From assembly GCA_001604385.1 (NCBI GenBank), contig LVBK01000013.1:62001-126000 (forward strand): a stretch of 64,000 nucleotides of DNA. Reading direction: 5' to 3'. The DNA is from Spirochaetales bacterium Spiro_09. Its GTDB lineage: Bacteria; Spirochaetota; Spirochaetia; Treponematales; Treponemataceae. Below the pieces are notes generated by a model. It saw only the letters and a list, made by a program, of their open reading frames with translations. It was not told the origin of the DNA and did no database searches. The translations under genes and the position numbers were made by a program. Shown piece after piece: positions 18,362-27,118 of the stretch (positions within the stretch are counted from its first letter, which is position 1; each line of letters starts with the position of its first letter).

Positions 18362-20337
18362 TGTCACACTGGCTTGAAATTCTGATAGATGTACCGGTAT
18401 ACACCACCTTTACCTACCGGAATCCGGATCCGGATGCTGTAAGACAGCTTACCGGATGTCGTGCAGAAGTACCCTTTGGTTCCCGTTTTCTCACCGGCTA
18501 TATTATCAATTCGCGTGATACCCTTCCTTCCTCATGCCCGGTTCCCGAAAAAGAAATAAAGCCGATAAAACGGATTATTGACCGGGAAGCCCTTTTTGAC
18601 GACAACCATGTACAACTTGCAAGGTGGATGGCCGGTTTTTATTTGTGCGGCGAAGGGGAAGCATTAGCTGCTATGCTACCCTCCGGTAAAAGGGAGTCCA
18701 TAGCCCCGGGCACGGATATAGGCGATGTTGAATTTTCAGCAAAGCCGTTTACACTCTCGGAAGAGCAGATCAATGCAGTAAGCGGGATACGCGAGTCAGG
18801 CGGAGAAAAACCGGTATATCTGTGGGGATTAACCGGATCGGGTAAAACCGAGGTTTTTCTGCAGGCTGCAGAAGAGGTAATGGCACAAGGAAAATCGGTG
18901 ATCTATCTGGTTCCGGAAATAGCCCTGACCCACCAGGTTGAGGAAGCGGTAACCGCACGGTTTGGACAGTGCGCGGCAGTTCTTCATTCCGGTTTGACCG
19001 GAAGCCGTCGGCTCAGTGAATGGATGCGCATTAAACGGGGAGACGCGCGAATCGTGGTAGGCGCTCGAAGTGCGGTTTTCGCTCCGGTATGTAATCTGGG
19101 TTTGATTATCATCGATGAAGAACATGATGGTTCCTACAAGTCGGGTGCTACACCGCGCTATCATGCGCGCCAAATAGCAATGCGTCGCTGCGCTGACGCA
19201 CACTGCCCGCTGGTGATGGGAAGCGCAACTCCTTCTGTCGAAGCCTGGCACCAAATGGAAACCGGTTCCATTGAACGGTTCACCCTGACGGCACGTTTAT
19301 CCGGCGGTGCTCCACCAGAAATAACAATCGTACCGCTCGGAGGAGAAACGGGGGCCCTTTCCTCCCGCCTGGTACAAGAAATCAGGGAAGCAAAAGAAGC
19401 GGGAAGACAATCAATCATTTTTCTGAATCGTCGCGGTTTTACTCATTTTTTCCGGTGTAATACCTGTGGGTATGAAATGAAATGCCGCAATTGTTCCGTT
19501 CCGGCAACCTGGCACCGGAAAAGCGGTGTAATGAAGTGTCATTACTGCGGCTGGCAATCTCCGCCGCCATCAGTGTGTCCGGAATGCGGATCGCTCGATA
19601 CCGGTTATGCAGGCTTTGGAACCGAGTTCATAGAGGATGAACTGCGATCGCACTTTCCCGGTTACACGATTCAGCGTATCGATACGGACACACTGACGGT
19701 CCGGGGAGAACGGAAGAAAGTCCTTGATGATTTTAGAAACGGAAGAATTGATATTCTCCTGGGAACACAAATGGTGGCCAAGGGACTGAACTTTCCAGGT
19801 GTCAGACTGGTCGGTATTGCACTCGCCGATACCGGACTGCACATGCCCGATTTTCGTGCCGCTGAGCGCACATTCGCACTCATTACCCAGGTAGCAGGCC
19901 GCGCAGGTCGTTTTTTTCCGGACGGACGCGTGTTGATTCAAACCTGGAGCCCGAATAATCCGGCTATCCGGCTCGCTTCCCAGGGAAATATCCGTGCCTT
20001 TTACGAGTGGGAAATCGGACAACGGCGAATGCTGGATTTTCCCCCCTTTTGCCGCATGGTTCGTCTTGTGTTTCGCAGTAAAAAGGCAGAAATTGCACTT
20101 TCTGGCGCAACTGGAGCAGCACAGATTCTGGCCGAAAAATTGGGAAATGAAGGTGTGTTATTAGGTCCGGCCGAGTGCCCCATATCGCTCATTTCAGGTA
20201 ATTATCGCCATCACATCATTCTGAAAGGGCCCCAACTGGCCCCCCTGCTCCGCGCAGCACGACATTTTCAGACAAATTATAAACCGCTTGCCTCTCTTCA
20301 TATTGAATATGATGTTGACCCTGTCAATGTGCTATAA
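18361..20337 (+). CDS. priA: Primosomal protein N' (PriA helicase)
   Basis: The protein is about 658 residues. It has an N-terminal DNA-binding part, then Walker A WGLTGSGKTEVFLQ, motif II IIIDEEHDGSYK, the motif III-region GSATPSVEA, and the PriA zinc-binding insert with paired cysteines (CNTCGYEMKCRNC, CHYCGW, CPECGS). Motif V/VI follow as LLGTQMVAKGLNFPGV and QVAGRAGRF. PriA restarts stalled forks by loading the primosome. Its ATG overlaps the stop of the UDG-like gene, and a GTG three bases upstream is the alternative. Confidence 0.96.
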   Translation: MSHWLEILIDVPVYTTFTYRNPDPDAVRQLTGCRAEVPFGSRFLTGYIINSRDTLPSSCPVPEKEIKPIKRIIDREALFDDNHVQLARWMAGFYLCGEGEALAAMLPSGKRESIAPGTDIGDVEFSAKPFTLSEEQINAVSGIRESGGEKPVYLWGLTGSGKTEVFLQAAEEVMAQGKSVIYLVPEIALTHQVEEAVTARFGQCAAVLHSGLTGSRRLSEWMRIKRGDARIVVGARSAVFAPVCNLGLIIIDEEHDGSYKSGATPRYHARQIAMRRCADAHCPLVMGSATPSVEAWHQMETGSIERFTLTARLSGGAPPEITIVPLGGETGALSSRLVQEIREAKEAGRQSIIFLNRRGFTHFFRCNTCGYEMKCRNCSVPATWHRKSGVMKCHYCGWQSPPPSVCPECGSLDTGYAGFGTEFIEDELRSHFPGYTIQRIDTDTLTVRGERKKVLDDFRNGRIDILLGTQMVAKGLNFPGVRLVGIALADTGLHMPDFRAAERTFALITQVAGRAGRFFPDGRVLIQTWSPNNPAIRLASQGNIRAFYEWEIGQRRMLDFPPFCRMVRLVFRSKKAEIALSGATGAAQILAEKLGNEGVLLGPAECPISLISGNYRHHIILKGPQLAPLLRAARHFQTNYKPLASLHIEYDVDPVNVL

Positions 20338-20357
20338 ATATTGTTGATATACTTCAT

Positions 20358-21143
20358 TCAGTACCGTACATCCCACAAAAAAAGACCGGTACCTGGGGCT
20401 GTAGGACCGGCCTCGCTGCGATTACACGCATGCAGGCGGCGATAGAATTCCTCGACCGGGTAGTGCTTTTCTTCCAGCCAGAGAAGCGTACCGGTGATCG
20501 ACCGAACCATTTTCCAGAGAAAGGCATTTGCGCTAATCTCAAATACCAGTTTTTCACCTTCGGGAAAAAAGTGCGCGAAATACAGATAACGGGAAAATGA
20601 ATGACTTTGGTCTCCTGCGGCGGCGAAAGTAGTACAGTCAAGCTCACCCTGCAAGGCTTGAGCCATACGGTTCAGCCGTGCCAGGTCAGGCCATCGGCCC
20701 ACATGCCAGAGATAGGGCATCTCATGAGCTGGGGGACAGGTTCCGCAATAGATAAAAAAACGGTACGTTCGCGCTCGTGCGTCAAAGCGTGCATGAAAAG
20801 AGTCATGAACTTCCTCGGCAGCATGTATGCGCACATCTTTGGGTAATAAAGAATTGAGCGCCGGAATGAATCGCGCCGCCGGAATGCGTGCAATATCCGT
20901 ATGAAAATTTGCCACTTGACCGACAGCATGCACGCCTGAATCGGTTCGTCCAGAGCCGACAAGCTCTACCGGATGACCGTGCATTCGTTCAAGAGCAGTC
21001 TCAATTACAGCCTGCACCGTTCTGCCGGTTAACTCTCCCGATTTCTTTTGACTTTGCCAGCCGTTAAACGAGGTACCATCGTAGGATATTCTGAGCTTGA
21101 TATTTCGCCTGATACCGGCGACCACAGATTCATTCGTCTTCAT
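20358..21143 (-). CDS. truA: tRNA pseudouridine synthase A
   Basis: The protein is about 261 residues. LRISYDGTSFNGWQSQ opens the catalytic domain, GRTDSGVHAVGQVANFHT carries the catalytic Asp, and ANAFLWKMVRSITGTLL is the conserved C-terminal motif. It makes pseudouridine at positions 38-40 of tRNA anticodon stems. The frame is open further upstream, but a start beyond 21143 would run deep into the DUF2225 gene. The ATG at 21143 overlaps that gene by 14 bases. It is the last gene of the dxs-cdaA operon. Confidence 0.93.
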   Translation of the reverse strand: MKTNESVVAGIRRNIKLRISYDGTSFNGWQSQKKSGELTGRTVQAVIETALERMHGHPVELVGSGRTDSGVHAVGQVANFHTDIARIPAARFIPALNSLLPKDVRIHAAEEVHDSFHARFDARARTYRFFIYCGTCPPAHEMPYLWHVGRWPDLARLNRMAQALQGELDCTTFAAAGDQSHSFSRYLYFAHFFPEGEKLVFEISANAFLWKMVRSITGTLLWLEEKHYPVEEFYRRLHACNRSEAGPTAPGTGLFLWDVRY

Positions 21144-22014
21144 CAACCTCACCGGCATCCTGTAATTCAGCAACCAGATTGTCATATAAAGCACGTGCAT
21201 GCTCAAGAAGCGGCCCAGGTTTGCTTTTGGTTGATTTTCCGAGACCGAACATTTTTGCAAGAGCACGGCGTTGTGCTGTCAATAATTCTCTGCGCTTATC
21301 CGGATCGGATCTGGAGCCATACTTGTATTCAAGCAAGGCGGTAATGTATAACACCCCGTCATATCCATAATTCTTGTCCAGATCGGGTCCGAAGGACTTT
21401 AAGTTGGCAATCATCTCCTTGCCCGTGCTTTCCAGTTCAATAGCACGGCGGTAAAAGAAGAGAGCTTTACGGTACATAAGGTCCGAAACATAGCTATAGT
21501 TTTCTTCCGGGTATTTTTTACCCAAATCTCCGAAAAGCCAGGCAGCGCGCAAGGAGCACAAGGCCTGTTTTATCGTCGGTGAAAATTTGGTATCAACTTT
21601 TTCATAACAAAGAAGTGCAAGATAATATGATGCAGCCCCGTCGCTAAGCGTTCGGGCTGAAGAAAAATCCACTTTGGTGAACAGACGCTTGATAGCCTGA
21701 TACCGTTCCTGCATCGCGGTGTATATTTTATCGAGACTCTCTTTGTCCAAAACGCGGAAATCCTGATAAAAGGCTGCATAATGACATTTTGGACATACTG
21801 TCACGCTATACACAAGCGGATGAATTTCGCCGTATTTTGCGGAAGGTTCATACATTCGGCGCAATTCGTCCGTCAGGTTGCCGGCAATCATGCGCCCACC
21901 GCCCGACATGAGCTCCTCGCGCTTGAATTTAGTATTGCATATGGGACACCCGATTTGCTCTTTTGAATAAAATGTGATTGTCGGATTTTTGGTATCTTTC
22001 TTCAATACAGCCAT
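21130..22014 (-). CDS. DUF2225 family protein
   Basis: This 294-residue protein has two CxxC pairs near the N terminus (CPICNTKF about residue 23, VCPKCHYAAF about residue 74), probably binding zinc. A helical, TPR-like remainder with many Arg and Tyr residues follows, as in the DUF2225 family. The function is unknown. A strong GGGAGG lies seven bases before the ATG, which immediately follows the acpS stop. The basic tail ends in an acidic VDEDE. Confidence 0.8.
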   Translation of the reverse strand: MAVLKKDTKNPTITFYSKEQIGCPICNTKFKREELMSGGGRMIAGNLTDELRRMYEPSAKYGEIHPLVYSVTVCPKCHYAAFYQDFRVLDKESLDKIYTAMQERYQAIKRLFTKVDFSSARTLSDGAASYYLALLCYEKVDTKFSPTIKQALCSLRAAWLFGDLGKKYPEENYSYVSDLMYRKALFFYRRAIELESTGKEMIANLKSFGPDLDKNYGYDGVLYITALLEYKYGSRSDPDKRRELLTAQRRALAKMFGLGKSTKSKPGPLLEHARALYDNLVAELQDAGEVDEDE

Positions 22015-22392
22015 TCAGGAACCTCCCTCTATGACGACCATTGCAAGAGCATTATCCCGCTCATGTGTCAGGCTCAAGTGAACCCGTTCTCCACCAGCAA
22101 CTTTGAGAGCCTGCAACGCATTTCCGAAAACCTCAAGACAGGGTTTGCCATTATGATTGTTGATCACCAGAATGTTTTTCAGCGTTATTCCATGCAAGCC
22201 GATACCGATAGCCTTGCCGAATGCTTCCTTGGCGGCAAAGCGGGCAGCAAGGGAAAGTGTTGCGGAGGAACCCCGGCTTAAAGCCGCCTTCAACTCGTCG
22301 GGATGAAAATACCGTTCAAGCAAGCCCGGGATGGAAGTCCACCGCTCCATTCGGCTAACATGCACAACATCGAGTCCTACTCCGATAATCAT
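22015..22392 (-). CDS. acpS: Holo-[acyl-carrier-protein] synthase
   Basis: This 125-residue protein begins IIGVGLDVVHVSRMERW, with the metal-binding Asp, and contains LAARFAAKEAFGKAIG and LSLTHERDNALAMVV. It transfers 4'-phosphopantetheine from CoA to acyl carrier protein. The stop directly abuts the DUF2225 ATG, and the start overlaps cdaR by four bases. Its presence after cdaA-cdaR replaces the glmM found there in many Firmicutes. Confidence 0.95.
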   Translation of the reverse strand: MIIGVGLDVVHVSRMERWTSIPGLLERYFHPDELKAALSRGSSATLSLAARFAAKEAFGKAIGIGLHGITLKNILVINNHNGKPCLEVFGNALQALKVAGGERVHLSLTHERDNALAMVVIEGGS

Positions 22393-23336
22393 TGTCTTTT
22401 CCTCGTGACCGTCAATACAATCTCCTGGGGGAAAATGCTTTGTATCTCGAACGGACCATCAATTACCGGATAGACCGGAAGTGTATATTCCCCGGGATCC
22501 GTTATCTGCTCGCATAAAACGGTAAGCACAGTTTCGGGCAATGACCAGGAGGATAATTCGGAGCGTGCACCCTTCAACTGTATGCGGCCAAAAGGATAAT
22601 CCGTTTCAACCTGCAAGTCGGGATCAAGATTATCGAAGTAAAAGGGTACTGCGGAGAAGGTGCGGGTCATACTGGTCTGAACAATCGATACCGTGAAAGA
22701 AGTCCTTCCGGTACCGGATATCTTGATGGCGGGGGAAGGGGTAATAACCTGGATACTCCCGTCATAGCTTGCATTGCGTCCGGAAATATCAATAGCGTTT
22801 GTTTCTACCTCTTCTATCCGGGATACGGCCGACCGTGGACCGCTTATTTCCACTACTGCGGGATTGATGGTATAGCCATTAAACTCGTATCCCGTTTCGG
22901 GAACACCGGTAATGTCCGGCTTGACCGGAACCCGTTTTACCGCGCGGAATTCCAGATTCATCTGCAATTCAGGAGGATCGGCACGAACTTCAAGAGAATT
23001 TATTCCCTCCGCAGAGCCGGTTATACGGGAACGAACCGCAACTTTAACGGTACCTTCAACGGAAAAGCCGGATAGATCAACAAAGGCTGACACATCACTT
23101 TCTGAAATGGGGTACATGCTTGTGGGCTCGCCCCGTACGCGTACGTTAACATGGGTAGGATACTGCCCGGACGGCACCAGGGCCGATCCCGAATCAATTT
23201 CAAGAGGAACAGAGAAATACCGGTCCTCCAGCGTACTCATACGGTAAAAAAGAAAAAGAAGCAAGGCTAAAACAAAACAGATTATTTTAACCGGCCAGTC
23301 CTGGACAAGACGCTGCATGAAGTCTTCAGTTTTCAT
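22389..23336 (-). CDS. cdaR: YbbR-domain protein, CdaR-type regulator of diadenylate cyclase
   Basis: The protein is about 315 residues. An N-terminal transmembrane helix (VKIICFVLALLLFLFY) is followed by several extracytoplasmic YbbR repeats, seen in segments such as VPLEIDSGSALVPSGQYPTHVNVRVRG and VEISGPRSAVSRIEEV. CdaR proteins bind the membrane cyclase CdaA, whose gene lies just upstream. Starting at the ATG at 23336 (KTEDFMQRLV) overlaps the cdaA stop by 11 bases. An earlier codon at 23354 is possible. Confidence 0.85.
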   Translation of the reverse strand: MKTEDFMQRLVQDWPVKIICFVLALLLFLFYRMSTLEDRYFSVPLEIDSGSALVPSGQYPTHVNVRVRGEPTSMYPISESDVSAFVDLSGFSVEGTVKVAVRSRITGSAEGINSLEVRADPPELQMNLEFRAVKRVPVKPDITGVPETGYEFNGYTINPAVVEISGPRSAVSRIEEVETNAIDISGRNASYDGSIQVITPSPAIKISGTGRTSFTVSIVQTSMTRTFSAVPFYFDNLDPDLQVETDYPFGRIQLKGARSELSSWSLPETVLTVLCEQITDPGEYTLPVYPVIDGPFEIQSIFPQEIVLTVTRKRQ

Positions 23337-24123
23337 GGACAGACTCCTCTGCACTCCCGGTTCCCAGGTCGAGCAAACTTTCCAGCTGGCGGATTCTTTC
23401 CGCCTGGGTCAAGTCATAATACAGCTTTGAATCGTAAGCCAGGCTTATCGCGCCGGTTTCTTCCGATACAATCATGATGACTGCGTCTGTCTCCTCGGAC
23501 AATCCAAGAGCCGCCCGATGGCGGGTTCCAAATGACTTTCTGATATCCTGTTGCTCGGACAAGGGTAAAAAGCAGCCAGCGGCAAGTATTCTGCCGCCCT
23601 GAATGACCACTGCCCCGTCATGAAGCGGTGTATCGTGTCCGAAAATCGAGACAAGCAAACTGGAGGAAAGTTCCGCATTGAGGCGGGTCCCGGTATCAAT
23701 GATATCCTTGAGCGCATTTCTGCGGACAAAGACGGCAAGCATGCCCCTGCGCCGGTTCGAGAGGATGTCTGCCGAAGTCAACACCGAATCAAGATGCGAG
23801 TGTTTTGACCGCGTTCCGATTCTGAGCCAGTCACTTTGACCTATTCGCAAGAATATTTTGCGCAGCTCGGGCTGAAAAACAATGGCAACGCCAATCAGAA
23901 TTCCCGGAGCCAAAATATTCAGGATCCATAACAGGGTGTTTAGTCTGAGTATGTACGCCATGGCGTAAATGACCAACAATGAGACAGTACCCTTTAAAAG
24001 CTGTACCGCCTGGGTTTTGACCAATACGCTGTAGCCCATATAGAGCAAAATAGCCAGTATGGTTATGTCGAGAAACGGCTGAATGGACGAATACATCGAG
24101 GTAATTTTGTTGATCAGTTCCAC
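23326..24123 (-). CDS. cdaA: Membrane diadenylate cyclase CdaA
   Basis: This 265-residue protein has three N-terminal membrane helices (roughly residues 12-85) and then a DAC domain with both nucleotide-binding signatures, the DGA motif in PLHDGAVVIQGGRI and the RHR motif in GTRHRAALGLSEETDA. It makes c-di-AMP from two ATP, a signal that controls potassium and cell-wall homeostasis. It overlaps folP by ten bases and is followed by the gene of its likely regulator CdaR. Confidence 0.94.
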   Translation of the reverse strand: MELINKITSMYSSIQPFLDITILAILLYMGYSVLVKTQAVQLLKGTVSLLVIYAMAYILRLNTLLWILNILAPGILIGVAIVFQPELRKIFLRIGQSDWLRIGTRSKHSHLDSVLTSADILSNRRRGMLAVFVRRNALKDIIDTGTRLNAELSSSLLVSIFGHDTPLHDGAVVIQGGRILAAGCFLPLSEQQDIRKSFGTRHRAALGLSEETDAVIMIVSEETGAISLAYDSKLYYDLTQAERIRQLESLLDLGTGSAEESVHEN

Positions 24124-24953
24124 CTTGGTTCCAACTCCTGTAATACCGCCAGCATATCACGGGTCTCTTCCACATCATGCACACGCAGATAACCGGCTCC
24201 CTTCTGCACTGCGTACATGTTTGCACACAAACTTCCCGCCATCCGTTTATCGACTGACTTGCCCGTCATCTGCCCGATACTGCTTTTACGGGAAAGAGCC
24301 ATCATTACCGGATAACCCAGTTCGAGCAAGCGGTCGATGTTACGAATGAGTGCAACATTGTCCTCATGCCGTTTACCGAAGCCAATGCCGGGATCCAGTA
24401 TGATCCGGTCAGGAACAATTCCTGCGTCAAGCGCATACTGAACCCGACCGGCCAAAAAATCACATACCTCTGACACCACATCATCATACTGTATTCCCTG
24501 TTGCATCGTTTCGGGAATTCCCTTTTTATGCATCAGAACTACCGGTATGGAGAGGCGCGCTGCAACAGAGGCCATGGTCTCATCATCGGCAAGGGCGGAC
24601 ACATCATTGAGCAGGTCAGCCCCTGCTTCTATTGCAGCCTTCAACACCCCTGATTTTCTCGTATCAACGGATATCGGGATGGAGCTATGTTCGCGGATTT
24701 GTTTGATCAGCGGGACAATTCGGCCTATTTCTTCGTGTTCATCCACATAGGCAGAGCCAGGGCGGGTTGACTCACCTCCTAAATCCAGAATATCCGCACC
24801 GGCCTCAATAAGGGAAAGTGCCAATTCAAGGCCGGTGTCCCCGGCTCTGCTTCCTTCCCAGAAGGAATCTGGAGTGACGTTCACAATACCCATAATAAAG
24901 GCGGGTAGCTCAGTATGAATCGTACGTCCGGCAAGATTCAGCGTACGGCTCAT
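24114..24953 (-). CDS. folP: Dihydropteroate synthase
   Basis: This 279-residue TIM barrel carries the DHPS signatures IMGIVNVTPDSF, DLGGESTRPGS, PISVDTRK and DPGIGFGKRHEDN. It condenses p-aminobenzoate with the pterin pyrophosphate in folate synthesis. The usual SFSDGG after TPD is SFWEGS here, a mild change in a flexible loop. Its ATG overlaps the dxs stop by four bases and it runs ten bases into cdaA. Confidence 0.94.
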   Translation of the reverse strand: MSRTLNLAGRTIHTELPAFIMGIVNVTPDSFWEGSRAGDTGLELALSLIEAGADILDLGGESTRPGSAYVDEHEEIGRIVPLIKQIREHSSIPISVDTRKSGVLKAAIEAGADLLNDVSALADDETMASVAARLSIPVVLMHKKGIPETMQQGIQYDDVVSEVCDFLAGRVQYALDAGIVPDRIILDPGIGFGKRHEDNVALIRNIDRLLELGYPVMMALSRKSSIGQMTGKSVDKRMAGSLCANMYAVQKGAGYLRVHDVEETRDMLAVLQELEPRWN

Positions 24954-26845
24954 AAGGGAAAGCCCTGGCAGACACGTTCCCTCAAACGGCGGACAGCATC
25001 GGCAATATGTGCAGGCGAAAGCCCGGAAGACGCAAGAATTTCTGCACGGGACCCCTGCGGATAAAAAACTTCCTCAAAAGCCAAAACAGAGGTTATCGCC
25101 GGCAATTTGTTACGAGTAATAACCGATTCAAGATACTCCCCGATACCACCCGTTCGCATACCGTCCTCCACAAAGAGTACAACCCGATAATTATTGACCA
25201 CCTCAAGGAAACGTGCCTCATCGAGAGGCTTTACGAAACGCAGATTATAGATATCAACGGGATTTCCCGAACGGGCAAGCGAATTTGAGGCTTCAAGAAC
25301 CTCGGAATACATGCCTCCGGTGCAGACAACAACCGTATCCGAACCGGTGCGTTCATGAATAAATACCCCGGTACCCGGTTCGAGTGGTTGGCAGAACCCC
25401 TCTTCCTCGGTCGGCGTAGCGGATTTCGGATAGCGGATAATGACCGGGCCGTCCTGTTCGAGCGCCCATTCCAGCATGAGAGAAAGTTCCACTGCGGAGG
25501 CCGGACACAGTATTGTCAGACCGGGCACCGGGCGGAAAAGAGCAAGGTCGTACAGCCCCTGATGCGTCTCCCCATCATCGGGTACCGCGCCCGAGCGATC
25601 AAGCATGCACACAACCGGCAGTCCCTGTAGCGCAACATCATGAATCAGCTGATCAACCGAGCGCTGCATGAAGGTACTGTATATGGCGATAACGGGCCTT
25701 AACCCTCCTGCAGCCAGACCGCCAGCGAAGGTTACCGCATGCTGTTCAGCAATTCCGGTATCGAAAAAACGGTCGGGAAACCGGTGCTGAAAAGCCGCCA
25801 AACCGGTACCCTTTGCCATCGCTGCCGTGATCGCGACCACGCGTTTATCACGGGAAGCGCACTGGACGATTGCCGAAGAAAAGGCTTCCGTAAAACTGGT
25901 TGTGTGAAATTTCTCGACCGTTCCGTCGCTGATACAAAACGGTCCGATACCGTGAAAAGTTGCGGGGTCATTTTCTGCAAGACTGTAGCCCCGCCCTTTT
26001 TGAGTCATCACATGCACAACCACAGGACGGGAAAGTGCCCGGACATTTCTGAGTACCTTTTCCAATTCCTCGATATTGTGGCCGTTCAAGGGACCGACAT
26101 AATCAAACCCCAGATCGACAAAGAGATTGTCGTTGAATACCAGACCTTTGAGCGCCCGTTTGATGCGTTGAATAAACCGTGTCATCGCTGAGCCGATAAA
26201 GGGAATGCGCAATACAGCCCGGTCAACGTGGTCACGGAAGCGCTGATACCAGGAACCCATGGTCAAGCGGCTCAAATATTCAGATAAAGCGCCCGTATTC
26301 TCGCTTATTGACATTTTATTGTCGTTTAAAATAACTATCAGGTTCTCGGTATCCTGGCCCGCATGGGAGAGTGCCTCGAGAGCCATTCCTCCCGTAAGGG
26401 CTCCGTCACCGATAATAGCGACAACCTTCCCCTCAAGGCCCTGCAGCCTTCTGGCTTTCAGTAAACCATAGGCCGCTGATATTGAGGTAGAGGAGTGCCC
26501 GGTGTCGAAGACATCGTGAGGACTTTCTTCTTTCTTGGGGAATCCGGACAAACCGTCCTTTTTTCGTATGGTATGGAAAGCATCAGACCTTCCCGTAAGC
26601 AATTTGTGCGTATAACACTGGTGGCCGACATCCCAGATAAATGAATCCAGGGGGCTGTTGAATACCCGATGAAGGGCAATCGTCAGCTCGACAACACCGA
26701 GATTGCTCGCAAGGTGACCACCGTTCGATCCAACCACATCGATAATACGCGTACGTATTTCCTTGGCCAGGTTTTGAAGTTCTGCCGGTGAAAGGGCCTT
26801 TACATCATCAGGAGTTCTGATTCGGGAAAGGAGCGAATGATTCAT
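24950..26845 (-). CDS. dxs: 1-deoxy-D-xylulose-5-phosphate synthase
   Basis: This 631-residue thiamine-diphosphate enzyme contains the TPP motif GDGALTGGMALEAL...NDNKMSIS, GHQCYTHKLLTGR, the pyrimidine-domain motif FFDTGIAEQHAVTFAGGLA, and a transketolase C-terminal domain. It makes DXP from pyruvate and glyceraldehyde-3-phosphate for the MEP isoprenoid pathway. It heads the seven-gene operon. A TGATATAGT extended -10 (TATAGT at 26859-26854) ends eight bases before the ATG and there is no Shine-Dalgarno, so the mRNA is probably leaderless. Confidence 0.96.
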   Translation of the reverse strand: MNHSLLSRIRTPDDVKALSPAELQNLAKEIRTRIIDVVGSNGGHLASNLGVVELTIALHRVFNSPLDSFIWDVGHQCYTHKLLTGRSDAFHTIRKKDGLSGFPKKEESPHDVFDTGHSSTSISAAYGLLKARRLQGLEGKVVAIIGDGALTGGMALEALSHAGQDTENLIVILNDNKMSISENTGALSEYLSRLTMGSWYQRFRDHVDRAVLRIPFIGSAMTRFIQRIKRALKGLVFNDNLFVDLGFDYVGPLNGHNIEELEKVLRNVRALSRPVVVHVMTQKGRGYSLAENDPATFHGIGPFCISDGTVEKFHTTSFTEAFSSAIVQCASRDKRVVAITAAMAKGTGLAAFQHRFPDRFFDTGIAEQHAVTFAGGLAAGGLRPVIAIYSTFMQRSVDQLIHDVALQGLPVVCMLDRSGAVPDDGETHQGLYDLALFRPVPGLTILCPASAVELSLMLEWALEQDGPVIIRYPKSATPTEEEGFCQPLEPGTGVFIHERTGSDTVVVCTGGMYSEVLEASNSLARSGNPVDIYNLRFVKPLDEARFLEVVNNYRVVLFVEDGMRTGGIGEYLESVITRNKLPAITSVLAFEEVFYPQGSRAEILASSGLSPAHIADAVRRLRERVCQGFPL

Positions 26846-26853
26846 GATTGAAG

Positions 26854-26862
26854 ACTATATCA
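26854..26862 (-). promoter_or_regulatory. Extended -10 box of the dxs operon
   Basis: Reverse-strand TGATATAGT has the TGn extension and a near-consensus -10 ending eight bases before the dxs ATG. No convincing -35 was seen. Confidence 0.5.
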
Positions 26863-26874
26863 TACCCGGTACAT

Positions 26875-26910
26875 AAAAAAAAGGCCGCAAACACTTCAGT
26901 TCGCGACCTT
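26875..26910 (-). terminator. Terminator downstream of the bS22-type gene
   Basis: Reading the reverse strand, AAGGTCGCGAAC pairs with GTTTGCGGCCTT (12 pairs, two of them G-U), followed by eight T. It lies just upstream of the dxs promoter and isolates the two units. Confidence 0.85.
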
Positions 26911-26985
26911 CCTGGCGTATAAGCTTTCAAAGAAACCTGCCGGGCTTTGAACACAGATTACGCCTTCAATAAGCCCGGAAAAATT

Positions 26986-27075
26986 TTATTTCTTCTTGTG
27001 CCGGTTTCTTCTGAGTTTTTTCTTTCGCTTATGCGTCGCGATTTTCTGGCGTTTACGTTTTTTTCCGCAGGGCAC
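26986..27075 (-). CDS. bS22/COX24-type small ribosomal protein, 29 residues
   Basis: A GTG at 27075, seven bases after a strong AAGGAG (27083-27088), opens a 29-codon frame. Its product starts PCGKKRKRQKIATHKRKKK and ends RRNRHKKK. This closely matches the very short, lysine-rich AURKAIP1/COX24-domain proteins of Bacteroidetes and spirochaetes, identified as ribosomal protein bS22 in Bacteroidetes ribosomes. The cysteine at position 3 is the only unusual residue. The gene is followed by a good terminator. It could share a transcript with miaA, whose stop lies 44 bases upstream. Confidence 0.85.
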   Translation of the reverse strand: MPCGKKRKRQKIATHKRKKKLRRNRHKKK

Positions 27076-27118
27076 GTCGGCACTCCTTGTCCAAATAAGT
27101 TCTGCAATTATGCACAGA

